52,289 nt of DNA from an uncultured bacterium (GTDB lineage Bacteria > Bacillota > Clostridia > Oscillospirales > Oscillospiraceae), in the NCBI GenBank assembly GCA_949840775.1, contig CATKXO010000018.1, positions 1-52,289 of the forward strand, in the 5' to 3' direction. The translations under genes and the position numbers were made by a program. This document shows positions 31,167 through 39,177 of the stretch, piece by piece. Each line of letters begins with the position of its first letter. Positions within the stretch are counted from its first letter, which is position 1. The notes beneath the pieces were generated by a model. The model made no database searches. It was given only the letters and a program-made list of their open reading frames with translations, and was not told the origin of the DNA.

Positions 31167-31190
31167 CCCCGGCGATAAAAATCGCCGGGG
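31167..31190 (-). terminator. Terminator of the TPR/SUFU cluster
   Basis: CCCCGGCGAT and ATCGCCGGGG pair around AAAA immediately after the last cluster gene. Confidence 0.8.
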
Positions 31191-31196
31191 TCAAAT

Positions 31197-32573
31197 TCAA
31201 TCGTCCTCATACAGCTCCGGGCGGAACACGCCGTCCTCCCCCCGGCTCCAGGCGGTGCCGGGCTCGGAGTCCAGCAGAGGGATAATGTCCGGGTCGTAGT
31301 TGCAGATGGTATTCAGGGCGTAGACGCCGGATTTGTCCGGGTCATCCATGTATCCGCCGCTCTCGTCCCCGGCGGTAAAGCGCCAGCCGCTGTCCCAGGC
31401 CGCATCCTCCGGGCCGGGCTCCTCCCGGTAGCAGTAGCCCACCGGAGCGCCGTCCACCACAATGCGGTCGGTGGCAATACAGCCCTGGGGCCCGTCCCCC
31501 TGATAGAGCTCCTTCAGCTCCTCCCTGGGGATGGCAAACCGCTTCCTGGGCAGATCCCCGCAGACGCTCTCCCGGTGGATGTCCACCACCTTCAGCTGCT
31601 CCTCAGTAAAGCGCTCCAGCAGGTCCTCCGCGCTGTGGTAGAGCTTGAACTGCATCTCCTCGAAGGTGAGGGGGATCATCTGGTAGAAGTTCACCTCGTC
31701 CCCGCCGGGGAGGGGACAGCACACCGCGTCCCGGTCAAAGCCCTGGGGCCCGGTGAGCATGACGCCGCACAGCTTGGTGTTGTCCGCAAAGGGGGCGTCG
31801 TCCGGGTTGGCGATGGTGTGCCCCCAGCCCAGCCAGCCCTCCTCCTGGATGGGCAGCCGGGCCAGAATTTTCAGCCAGCGGATAGGCCAGTACCACTCCT
31901 CCCCCGGCTCTGTGATCTTCCAGCCCGGGGGCAGGGCGACGACAATCTCCGCCCGCTCCAGCTTCTTGTCCGCCAGCTCCTCCGGAACGTTCATCCGGTG
32001 GGCCCCCATGCCGAAGGTGGACAGGACGTAGTAGTTACGCTCTGGGGTGGGATTCATGATGTAGATGTCCACATGGATGTCGGGGGAGACCACCTCGTGG
32101 AACACGTTGCCGCAGGGCCCAAAGTACCGCTCCAGGTGGGCCTCCACCGCGTCCCAGTCCTCCTGCTCATACATCTCCGGGTGGCACTCCCGGGCGGCGA
32201 TGTATTTCTCGCACTCCCGGATGAAAAATTCGGTGTCCTCATCCCCAGGGTCCAGCTCCAGAGCCCGCTGGAAGCAGGGCAGGGCCTCCTTCTCCCGGTC
32301 CTGGTAAAACAGGGAGTAGCCCAGGCGGTAGTGCCACAGGGGGTCGGCCTCCCCCTCTCCCGCCACTGAGCGCAGCAGCGCCTCCGCCCTTTGCAGCAGT
32401 GCCTGGCAGTCCTCCTTTTGGGGGTCGGCCAGGTTGTTGCAGGCCCGGGCCAGGTGACAGGTAAGAATGTAGTCCAGCCTTTGGGTATTGGAGAGATTTT
32501 CCAGATAGTCGATAATCCTCTGATATTCGCTGTTTTCGTTCCATTGGTCGAGCAGGGATAACATATCGTTCAT
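31197..32573 (-). CDS. TPR, SUFU-like and DUF2185 (Imm33-like) protein, 458 aa
   Basis: Three parts. Residues 1-125 are TPR-like helices (LWHYRLGYSLFYQDREKEAL, CFQRALELDPGDEDTEFF). Residues ~145-335 resemble the suppressor-of-fused (SUFU) domain (YYVLSTFGMGAHRMNVPEEL, AEIVVALPPGWKI). Residues ~370-455 match DUF2185/Imm33 (APVGYCYREEPGPEDAAWDS, GWRFTAGDESGGYMDDPD, LNTICNYDPDIIPLLDSEPG). SUFU and DUF2185 both occur as immunity domains in polymorphic toxin systems. No signal peptide, so cytoplasmic. Last gene of the cluster, 7 bp after its neighbour. Confidence 0.78.
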   Translation of the reverse strand: MNDMLSLLDQWNENSEYQRIIDYLENLSNTQRLDYILTCHLARACNNLADPQKEDCQALLQRAEALLRSVAGEGEADPLWHYRLGYSLFYQDREKEALPCFQRALELDPGDEDTEFFIRECEKYIAARECHPEMYEQEDWDAVEAHLERYFGPCGNVFHEVVSPDIHVDIYIMNPTPERNYYVLSTFGMGAHRMNVPEELADKKLERAEIVVALPPGWKITEPGEEWYWPIRWLKILARLPIQEEGWLGWGHTIANPDDAPFADNTKLCGVMLTGPQGFDRDAVCCPLPGGDEVNFYQMIPLTFEEMQFKLYHSAEDLLERFTEEQLKVVDIHRESVCGDLPRKRFAIPREELKELYQGDGPQGCIATDRIVVDGAPVGYCYREEPGPEDAAWDSGWRFTAGDESGGYMDDPDKSGVYALNTICNYDPDIIPLLDSEPGTAWSRGEDGVFRPELYEDD

Positions 32574-32580
32574 GCAGCCG

Positions 32581-33846
32581 TCACTCCTTTTTTGCCTGGA
32601 CTGTCTCTTTTTGCGCCGCCGCGTTCACCACAGCGATACGCCCGATGGTCTGGGCCACCTGACCCAAACCGGAAGGGTCTGTGCAGGTGGAGGTGACAAC
32701 AAAAAGGGACGATCCGGTGATGACCTCGCATTGGGCCTGGTACAGCCGCTCGCCGTCCTCCCGAATCTCCTTCCAGCCCCAGCGCAGGGCGCCGCCCTTC
32801 AAGGTCAGGGTCTCCAAGCCGTGAAGGACATCCAGATTGCTGGTAAAGCGGGCGTCCCCCTCCCGCATCCGGTAGGCGCTTACCCGCCAGACGGGGCCCT
32901 GGCCGTCGCTCCACAGGTGGGCGCCGCCGCCATTGTCCCAGGACTCCCAGGCGTAGAGGTAAGCGCCGGGCAGGGTGAGCCGCAGGGCCCCCACCCCGTG
33001 GGTAACCAGGCCCTTTCGGTAGCCGGGGGCAAACTCCTCCTGGAGCTGGGGGGCGCCGGACAGGGCGGGCTCCCGCTCCGCCAGGGCGCACACCTCCTCG
33101 TAGGCGCTCCGGGGCTGGGGGAGGGAGGGGTCCAGCTTGGCGGAGCGCTCCAGGTCATCCAGGATGGCGGCGTTGATGGCGGCATCCTCCTGGCTGCGGG
33201 AGGAGGGGGCAAAGCAGCAGTCCTCCCACAGGGCATTGATGGCCCGGTTGCGGTAGAAGCGGGCGTCACGGGTGCGGCCGTTCCAGAGGAAGAAGCGGCC
33301 AGCCAGCGTCTCAATGCCCCCTGTCTCCTCCAGCCCGGTCAGCTCCTCCAGCCGAAAGCGGCCCATGGGGGTGACCACCGTATCCGGTATGTCCTCAGGG
33401 GCGTACTGGTCCAGGTCCCAACACAGCTGCATCCCGGACACGCCCTTCCCCATCTCCTGCCGGCAGACATCCACCAGGGTCCGCAGCCAGGGGTAGAAGT
33501 GCTCCTCCTTCATCCGCTGGAAATCCCGGTGGCGGTAGAAGCCCGTCTCGTCCTCTACCGTCAGGGCCCGGATGGGCAGGCTGTCCAGCAGCTCCACCGC
33601 CGCCCGGTGGAGCCCGGCCCCGGCGGGGGTGGACACACAGCTCCCCCGCACCAGCCAGGGGCCGGCGGGGTCCTCCTCAGGCCGCCAAGCGATGCTCAGC
33701 TCGCCGCCTAAAGGGCACAGGGTCACCTTTACCCCGCCCTTTCCTGCGGAAAGACAGTACGCCCGCTCCTCTGACAACGTCCTGGCCCGCTCCAGCAGAA
33801 CCTGGGGGCTGTCAATTTTACCTGTGAACGTCAACCCGATGCTCAT
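32581..33846 (-). CDS. Uncharacterised 421-aa protein of the TPR/SUFU cluster
   Basis: A soluble protein, no signal or membrane segment. It begins MSIGLTFTGKIDSPQVLLER; the central part has FYRHRDFQRMKEEHFYPWLR and SGMQLCWDLDQYAPEDIPDT; the end has FVVTSTCTDPSGLGQVAQTI. No family recognised. It lies between the two TPR proteins with gaps of 7 and 20 bp, so it should function with them. The many Trp and acidic residues fit a protein-interaction role, but that is only an impression. Confidence 0.7.
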   Translation of the reverse strand: MSIGLTFTGKIDSPQVLLERARTLSEERAYCLSAGKGGVKVTLCPLGGELSIAWRPEEDPAGPWLVRGSCVSTPAGAGLHRAAVELLDSLPIRALTVEDETGFYRHRDFQRMKEEHFYPWLRTLVDVCRQEMGKGVSGMQLCWDLDQYAPEDIPDTVVTPMGRFRLEELTGLEETGGIETLAGRFFLWNGRTRDARFYRNRAINALWEDCCFAPSSRSQEDAAINAAILDDLERSAKLDPSLPQPRSAYEEVCALAEREPALSGAPQLQEEFAPGYRKGLVTHGVGALRLTLPGAYLYAWESWDNGGGAHLWSDGQGPVWRVSAYRMREGDARFTSNLDVLHGLETLTLKGGALRWGWKEIREDGERLYQAQCEVITGSSLFVVTSTCTDPSGLGQVAQTIGRIAVVNAAAQKETVQAKKE

Positions 33847-33866
33847 TTCTCCTCATCCTCACATTC

Positions 33867-35390
33867 TTACTGCTGACCATCCGCCTCCGCCTTCAGGCTG
33901 ATGCCGCTGGTGTTGAAGCGGAAGGTGTGGAAGGCGGCCCACTTCACCGGGGCCCCGGCGAAGACCTCTACGGCGCTGTCCAGCAGCACCTGCAAATCCC
34001 AGGCGATAAAGTCCAGATAGCCCAATTCGGTGCCGGTGGCCCCGCCGGTAAAGGTGACAATTCCCTCGCCGCACCGGGCCTGAATCGCCTGCTCCAGCTG
34101 GTCCCGCAGGTCCAGGATGTCGTCCCGGCCGATCCCCTCCAGGGGGTAGTAGAAGAAGCCGGGGACCACCCCGTCCCGGTGGAGCCGGTCCATAAAGCAG
34201 TCGTCCCCCTGAAGGTAGGCTTTAATGAGGGAGACACAGCAGCTCACCCCCACATAGACATCGGCCCGCAGGGGCCAGTCCTCCTCCTCACTGGGCTTGC
34301 CCTCATAGGCGGTGTACCGCCGGCCGGCCAGCTCCGGGTCGTTGGCCTGGGGCCAGCCCTCCGGGTCCACCCCGGTGGCCACAAAATCCGCCAGCTGGTC
34401 CAGGGTGATGCACTCCCCCGCCTGGGGGGCCTTCAAAACATCCAGATAGTCCACATACCGCATGGCGGCCAGCTCCCCCAGGGCCTGGTCCAGCAGGATA
34501 TAGATCATGTGGTAGACCTGATTCTCGTTTTCCTCCATCAGGGGGGCCAGCTTTTCGCAGTACAGCTCCAGTCCCAGTCCGCTGTCCCCGGTCTTCTCCG
34601 CCCACACCTGAACGTCCTCCAGAGAGACATCCTGTCCGCCCATCCGCAGGGTGAAGCCGCTGGTGCGGGTGCGGCCCACCAGGATATTCCACTTCTCCAG
34701 CAGCTCCCTGGGGGCGTGTTTCTGGAAGTAGGCCAGCTGAAACAGCCGGGTCCGGTCCCCCTCGGGGACGAGAATCAGCTCATACTTCTCCCCGTTATGG
34801 CCCAGCTCGAAGGCCACGTCGCAGAAGGCGGGGGACAGCAGTTCCGTACACCGGGCGATCAGCTCCCCGCCCGCCGCCTCACGGTCCTCCCGGTCCATCA
34901 GGGCCCGCAGTTCCACCTCTCCCTCCAGGAAGGCGGCCCAGGCTTCCTCGGTCCGTACCCGGAAGGGCTTGACGCCCAGAGGCAGAGCCAAACTCCGCTG
35001 GCAGCCATTGATAAATTCCTGGGTGTCCTCATCCCCAGGGCGGGCCTCCAGCGCCTTCTCAAAGTGGGGCAGGGCCAAACTCTCCTGGTCCAGGTAGAAG
35101 TAGGCGTAGGCCACCCGGAAGTGCCAGGTATGGGCCGCGTCCGGGTCCTGTTTCACCGCCTCCTCCAGCTGGTCCTCCAGGGGCAGCAGCAAATCCAGGG
35201 CCCGCTGGTACAGGGGCCGGTCCTCCGGCGGCATCAGGTCCCTGGCCAGATTGTTGTAGGCCCGGGCCAGGGCGCTGGTCAGCGCGAAATCCCACTCCTC
35301 CTGGGGCAGGGCCTGGATGGCGTCGATGATCTCCTGGTATTTGTCCTCCCGGTTCCACTGCTCCAGCTGGTCCAAAAATTCCCGGCTCAT
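33867..35390 (-). CDS. TPR protein of the SUFU cluster, 507 aa
   Basis: Residues 1-135 parallel the TPR head of the 31197 gene (FLDQLEQWNREDKYQEIIDA; WHFRVAYAYFYLDQESLALP; FEKALEARPGDEDTQEFING), so the two share an origin. The remaining ~370 residues carry no recognised motif (YLDFIAWDLQVLLDSAVEVF near the end; two adjacent Cys in VGVSCCVSLIKAYL). The ATG at 35390 overlaps the fumarase beta stop as ATGA, so its translation is coupled to that enzyme. Cytoplasmic; function unknown. Confidence 0.75.
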   Translation of the reverse strand: MSREFLDQLEQWNREDKYQEIIDAIQALPQEEWDFALTSALARAYNNLARDLMPPEDRPLYQRALDLLLPLEDQLEEAVKQDPDAAHTWHFRVAYAYFYLDQESLALPHFEKALEARPGDEDTQEFINGCQRSLALPLGVKPFRVRTEEAWAAFLEGEVELRALMDREDREAAGGELIARCTELLSPAFCDVAFELGHNGEKYELILVPEGDRTRLFQLAYFQKHAPRELLEKWNILVGRTRTSGFTLRMGGQDVSLEDVQVWAEKTGDSGLGLELYCEKLAPLMEENENQVYHMIYILLDQALGELAAMRYVDYLDVLKAPQAGECITLDQLADFVATGVDPEGWPQANDPELAGRRYTAYEGKPSEEEDWPLRADVYVGVSCCVSLIKAYLQGDDCFMDRLHRDGVVPGFFYYPLEGIGRDDILDLRDQLEQAIQARCGEGIVTFTGGATGTELGYLDFIAWDLQVLLDSAVEVFAGAPVKWAAFHTFRFNTSGISLKAEADGQQ

Positions 35391-35968
35391 GGTTGTTCTC
35401 CTTCCGACTTTTTCTCCAGGCCGGCCAGATAGGCCGCCGGGCCGCTCTCATACAGGTCGCCGCCGTGGGCGTCCAGGATGACGGTGAGGGGCATATCCTC
35501 CACCTCCAGGCGGCGGACGGCCTCACATCCCAGGTCCTCCCAGCAAATGACCTCCAGCTCCTTGACGCTGGCGGCCATCAGGGCCCCCGCGCCCCCCAGG
35601 GCAGCCAGGTAGACCGCGCCGTTGCGGACCACCGCGTCCTTGACGGTCTGATTCCGGGCCCCCTTGCCGATCATCACGGCCTGGCCCAGGTCCAGCAGCC
35701 GGGGGGAATAGGCATCCATCCGCCCGCTGGTGGTGGGCCCGGCGGAGCCGATCACCTCCCCCGGACGCTCCGGGGTGGGGCCCACGTAGTACAGCGCCGA
35801 GCCCCCCACCGGGAAGGGCAGGGGCTTCCCTCCGTCCAACAGCTCCATCATCCGCTTGTGGGCCGCGTCACGGGCGGTGTAAACCGTCCCGGACAGCAGC
35901 ACCGTGTCTCCGGCCCGCAGGGGGGCCAAGTCCTTCCGCCTTACGGGAGTGGTCAATCTATGCTGCAT
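35387..35968 (-). CDS. fumB: Fumarate hydratase class I, beta subunit
   Basis: 193 aa, matching the C-terminal domain of Fe-S (class I) fumarases encoded as a separate subunit. Motifs: LRAGDTVLLSGTVYTARDAA, GPTPERPGEVIGSAGPTTSG, GRMDAYSPRLLD and IGKGARNQTVKDA. With the alpha subunit (36057) it interconverts fumarate and malate in the cytoplasm; the heterodimeric form is typical of anaerobes. ATG at 35968 behind aaggaggaaattt. L(+)-tartrate dehydratase is a related alternative that sequence alone cannot fully exclude. Confidence 0.88.
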   Translation of the reverse strand: MQHRLTTPVRRKDLAPLRAGDTVLLSGTVYTARDAAHKRMMELLDGGKPLPFPVGGSALYYVGPTPERPGEVIGSAGPTTSGRMDAYSPRLLDLGQAVMIGKGARNQTVKDAVVRNGAVYLAALGGAGALMAASVKELEVICWEDLGCEAVRRLEVEDMPLTVILDAHGGDLYESGPAAYLAGLEKKSEGEQP

Positions 35969-35990
35969 AAATTTCCTCCTTGGGTCCCTT

Positions 35991-36060
35991 GTAGGGGCCG
36001 CCGCCTTCGGCGGCCCGTTTGATGTGCGTTTGTGTGAGGCGGGCCGGCGAGGGCGCCTAC
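35991..36060. repeat. Dispersed 70-bp element, family A, copy 3
   Basis: GTAGGGGCCGCCGCCTTCGG at the left end and GGGCGCCTAC at the right; shorter and more degenerate than the 81-bp copies. The right end supplies the TAG stop of the fumarase alpha gene (36057-36059). Confidence 0.82.
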
Positions 36061-36896
36061 AAAACCTCTGTAGCTCGCCTCGTCACATGACAGCTCACAT
36101 TCACCGCCACAGGCAGGCCGGCCACGTGGGTGGGGGCGGTCTCGATGGCCAGGCCCAGGCAGGTGGTTTTCCCGCCGAAGCCCTGGGGGCCGATGCCCAG
36201 GGAATTGATCTCCTCCAGCAGCTCCCCCTCCAGGGCGGCGTAGAAGGGGTCGGGGTTTGGCTCATCCAGGGGGCGGAGCAGGGCGTGCTTGGCCAGAGCG
36301 GCCGCCTTGTCGAAGGAGCCGCCGATGCCCACCCCCAGCACAGTGGGCGGGCAGGGGTTGGGCCCGGCCAGACGGACGGTGTCCACCACAAACCGCTTCA
36401 CGCCCTCCACCCCGTCGGCGGGCTTGAGCATGGCCAGCCGGCTCATGTTCTCCGAGCCAAACCCCTTGGGGGCCACGGTGACGGCGCACCGGTCCCCAGG
36501 GACAATACGCACCGTAATCGAGGCCGGGGTGTTATCCTCCGTGTTGACCCGGCGCAGGGGATCGACCACGATGGACTTGCGCAGATATCCCTCCCCGTAG
36601 CCCCTGCGGACTCCCTGGTGGATGGCCTCCTCAAAATTCCCCGCAACGTGGACCTCCTGGCCCAGCTCCACAAAGACGCAGGCCATGCCGGTGTCCTGGC
36701 AGATGGGCAGGTCCCGCTCCTTGGCCTGGACCAGATTGCCCTGGAGCAGGCCAAGGGTCTCCTGGGCCAGGGGCCAGGGCTCGGACTGACGGCAGCGGTC
36801 CAGGGCGGCGGCCACGTCGGCGGGCAGGACGGTGTTGGCCCGGATGCACAGTCGGGCCACGGCGGCGGTAATCTCAGCGGCGGAAATAGTCCTCAT
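36057..36896 (-). CDS. fumA: Fumarate hydratase class I, alpha subunit
   Basis: 279 aa, equivalent to the N-terminal Fe-S domain of class I fumarase. The cluster cysteines fit DLPICQDTGMACVFVELG, PNPCPPTVLGVGIGGSFDKA and the KTTCLGLAIETAPTHVAGLP segment. LRKSIVVDPLRRVNTEDNTP is the conserved central motif. The gene ends TEVL followed by the TAG of a family A element. It begins the operon fumA-fumB-TPR-unknown-TPR/SUFU from the promoter at 36932-36960; ATG with ggaagga upstream. Confidence 0.9.
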   Translation of the reverse strand: MRTISAAEITAAVARLCIRANTVLPADVAAALDRCRQSEPWPLAQETLGLLQGNLVQAKERDLPICQDTGMACVFVELGQEVHVAGNFEEAIHQGVRRGYGEGYLRKSIVVDPLRRVNTEDNTPASITVRIVPGDRCAVTVAPKGFGSENMSRLAMLKPADGVEGVKRFVVDTVRLAGPNPCPPTVLGVGIGGSFDKAAALAKHALLRPLDEPNPDPFYAALEGELLEEINSLGIGPQGFGGKTTCLGLAIETAPTHVAGLPVAVNVSCHVTRRATEVL

Positions 36897-36931
36897 GGCG
36901 GAAATCTTCCTTCCGTAAATATTTCTTCTTT

Positions 36932-36960
36932 ATTTTACCATAATAAAGCATCACTTTCAA
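36932..36960 (-). promoter_or_regulatory. Promoter of the fumA operon
   Basis: TTGAAA (36955-36960) and TAAAAT (36932-36937) on the minus strand, 17 bp apart, about 35 bp before fumA. Confidence 0.65.
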
Positions 36961-36996
36961 TGTCACAGGAAAAAAAGTACAGTAGAATGTTCCAGG

Positions 36997-37024
36997 TTGA
37001 CTTTCACCGGTTTCAGCGTATAAT
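36997..37024 (+). promoter_or_regulatory. Promoter of the Doc toxin-antitoxin pair
   Basis: TTGACT (36997-37002), 16-bp spacer, perfect TATAAT (37019-37024), followed by aaggaggga and the ATG at 37045. Confidence 0.78.
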
Positions 37025-37044
37025 ATCCGTAAGGAGGGATTAAT

Positions 37045-37176
37045 ATGGAGCATAAAGATGATCGGGCACAGTGGGAAGCTGTGTTCAGGAATATGACAGA
37101 TGATGAAAAAATCGACTTTGTCGCCGCACGTATCCTGGAACGCTTTAAGCCCGCTTTCTTAGAGTTGGCAAAATGA
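37045..37176 (+). CDS. Putative antitoxin partner of Doc, 43 aa
   Basis: MEHKDDRAQWEAVFRNMTDD ... ILERFKPAFLELAK, behind a strong aaggaggg site. It overlaps the Doc gene by ATGA, the usual antitoxin-first order. It is acidic and helical and lacks the Phd DNA-binding fold, so it would be the toxin-neutralising segment only. Identification as antitoxin rests on position and size. Confidence 0.65.
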   Translation: MEHKDDRAQWEAVFRNMTDDEKIDFVAARILERFKPAFLELAK

Positions 37177-37550
37177 TCAGGTTTTCCAAGGAGAAAGTCC
37201 TGCTTCTTCATAAGCTGATTGCAGCGGAAACCGGAGGGAGCGTAGGCGTTCGGGATGAGGCGTTGCTAGAATCTGCACTGGAGGGTGCTTTTGCCGGGTT
37301 TGGCGATCAGGAATTTTATCCTTCTAAAGAAGAGAAGGGGGCCAGACTTGGTTATACTTTGATTTCCAACCATGCCTTTGTGGATGGAAATAAGAGGATT
37401 GGTATGTATATCATGCTGACCTTTTTGGAGGTAAATGGCATTCGGCTGGAGTGCACAAATGAGGAAGTTGTCCATGTGGGCCTCGCTGTTGCGGATGGGT
37501 CAATGGTCTATGAAGACCTGTTGGAATGGGTCCTCAAGCATAAGATTTAA
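37173..37550 (+). CDS. doc: Doc-family (Fic fold) toxin
   Basis: 125 aa. The Doc signature HAFVDGNKRIGMYIMLTFL carries the catalytic histidine, aspartate and NKR; the N-terminus has VLLLHKLIAAETGGSVGVRD and ALLESALEGAF, as in death-on-curing proteins. Doc phosphorylates EF-Tu and stops translation. Its codons are less GC-biased than the neighbours and the locus sits alone between fumA and ilvC, consistent with transfer. Couples to the 43-aa gene upstream. Confidence 0.9.
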   Translation: MIRFSKEKVLLLHKLIAAETGGSVGVRDEALLESALEGAFAGFGDQEFYPSKEEKGARLGYTLISNHAFVDGNKRIGMYIMLTFLEVNGIRLECTNEEVVHVGLAVADGSMVYEDLLEWVLKHKI

Positions 37551-37559
37551 CAAGAAAAG

Positions 37560-37586
37560 GAGCCCCGGCCAGCGGCTGGGGCTCCT
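37560..37586. terminator. Terminator between doc and ilvC
   Basis: GGAGCCCC and GGGGCTCC enclose CCGGCCAGCGGCTGG-type pairing; shared by the convergent genes. Confidence 0.75.
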
Positions 37587-37598
37587 GTGCATTAACAA

Positions 37599-38618
37599 TT
37601 AGTTGGAGGCGGTATCGGGGTCGGTGTCGTCGCCCCAGAGCATGTTCTTCCGCAGCTCGGCGCCCACGGTCTCCATCTGGTGCTTGGCCAGCTGGGCCCG
37701 CTTGGCGTTGAAGAAGGTGCGGCCGTTCTTGTTCTCGGCGATCCACTTGCCGGCGAACACGCCGTCCTGGATGTCGGTGAGGACGGCCTTCATGTTCTTC
37801 TTGGTCTCCTCATAGGGCAGGATGCGGGGGCCGGAGACATACTCGCCGTACTCGGCGGTGTCGGAGATGGAGTAGTTCATCATGGCCACGCCGCCCTTGT
37901 TGATCAGGTCGATGATGAGCTTCATCTCGTGGATGCACTCGAAATAGGCGTTCTCGGGGGCGTAGCCGGCCTCCACCAGGGTCTCGAAGCCCAGCTTCAT
38001 CAGCTCCACCACGCCGCCGCACAGGACGGCCTGCTCGCCGAACAGGTCGGTCTCGGTCTCGTCCTGGAAGGTGGTCTCCATCACGCCGCCACGGGCGCCG
38101 CCGATGCCGGCAGCGTAGGCCAGGGCTAGCTTATAGGCGTCGCCGGTGGCGTTCTGCTCCACGGCGATGAGGCAGGGCACGCCCTTGCCCGCCACGTACT
38201 GGGACCGGACGGTGTGGCCGGGGCCCTTGGGGGCGATCATGGACACGTCCACCCCGGCGGGGGGCACGATCTGCTTGAAGTGGATATTGAAGCCGTGGGC
38301 AAACATGAGCATGTTGCCGGGCACCAGGTTGGGGGCGATGTCCCGCTTGTAGACATCGGCCTGGACCTCGTCGTTGATGAGCATCATCACAATGTCGCCC
38401 CACTTGGCGGCCTCAGCCACCGTCATCACCTTCAGGCCGGCCTTTTCGGCGTTGGCCCAGTTTTTGGAGCCCTCCCGCAGGCCGACGCACACGTCGCAGC
38501 CGGAGTCCTTCAGGTTCATGGCGTGGGCGTGGCCCTGGGAGCCGTAGCCGATGATGGTGATCTTCTTGCCGTCCAGATAGTTGATGTCGCAGTCCTTCTC
38601 ATAGTACATTTTTGCCAT
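37599..38618 (-). CDS. ilvC: Ketol-acid reductoisomerase (class I)
   Basis: 339 aa. Second common step of branched-chain synthesis: isomerises and reduces acetolactate or acetohydroxybutyrate with NAD(P)H. Rossmann motif [16 protein letters not shown], then [32 protein letters not shown] and the Mg-binding acidic residues in [22 protein letters not shown] at 38618 with aggagga upstream, lying 20 nt inside the end of ilvN. Last gene of the ilv array. Confidence 0.95.
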   Translation of the reverse strand: MAKMYYEKDCDINYLDGKKITIIGYGSQGHAHAMNLKDSGCDVCVGLREGSKNWANAEKAGLKVMTVAEAAKWGDIVMMLINDEVQADVYKRDIAPNLVPGNMLMFAHGFNIHFKQIVPPAGVDVSMIAPKGPGHTVRSQYVAGKGVPCLIAVEQNATGDAYKLALAYAAGIGGARGGVMETTFQDETETDLFGEQAVLCGGVVELMKLGFETLVEAGYAPENAYFECIHEMKLIIDLINKGGVAMMNYSISDTAEYGEYVSGPRILPYEETKKNMKAVLTDIQDGVFAGKWIAENKNGRTFFNAKRAQLAKHQMETVGAELRKNMLWGDDTDPDTASN

Positions 38619-39174
38619 AGTTGTATTCCTCCTTGAGTTTGTTGTCGTCGTATATGGTGCTGCGCCCTCTTTCGATGGCGATGGTACCCGTCTTTGCGAT
38701 TTCCAGGATGCCGAAGTCGGCCAGCATCCCGGTGAGGGCGGCGGTCTTCTCCTTGTCCCCGAAGATGGCCACGGTGAGGGTCTCCCGGCTGACATCGATG
38801 ATCTTAGCCCGGAAGATGTTGGCCATCTGAATCACCTCGTCCCGGGCGTTGCGGTCGGCCGCGTAGACCTTGATGAGGGAGAACTCCCGCCGGATGGAGG
38901 TGTTCTCATCCAGGATTTTCACCGCCAGTACGGGGATGAGCTTGCGGCACTGGGCGGCGATCTGGTCGATCATCAGCTCGTCGGCCAGCAGGACGATGGT
39001 AATCCGGGTGACGTTGGGCTTATCCGTCTCGCCGGAGACAATGGACTCAATGTTGTACCCCTTCCGGGAGAACAGCCGGGCCACCTGGCTCAATACGCCC
39101 GGTATATCCTGCACCAGGATAGACAGGGTGTATTCTTTTTTCTGGGTGTCAAATTCACGTTTCACTCTGTCCAC
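38599..39174 (-). CDS. ilvN: Acetolactate synthase regulatory subunit, second set
   Basis: 191 aa. The ACT domain [20 protein letters not shown] and [15 protein letters not shown] binds valine for feedback inhibition; a C-terminal regulatory domain follows ([20 protein letters not shown]). It starts 3 bp after the ilvB upstream and overlaps ilvC by 20 nt in another frame, so synthesis is coupled. The ~30-residue tail ([20 protein letters not shown]) beyond the usual end is caused by that overlap. Confidence 0.92.
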   Translation of the reverse strand: MDRVKREFDTQKKEYTLSILVQDIPGVLSQVARLFSRKGYNIESIVSGETDKPNVTRITIVLLADELMIDQIAAQCRKLIPVLAVKILDENTSIRREFSLIKVYAADRNARDEVIQMANIFRAKIIDVSRETLTVAIFGDKEKTAALTGMLADFGILEIAKTGTIAIERGRSTIYDDNKLKEEYNYGKNVL

Positions 39175-39177
39175 CCC

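Noticed and set aside
35387-36896. L(+)-tartrate dehydratase instead of fumarase
   Set aside because: The two families are close, but the subunit sizes and motifs fit split class I fumarase of anaerobes at least as well and no tartrate transporter is nearby; noted as an alternative only.
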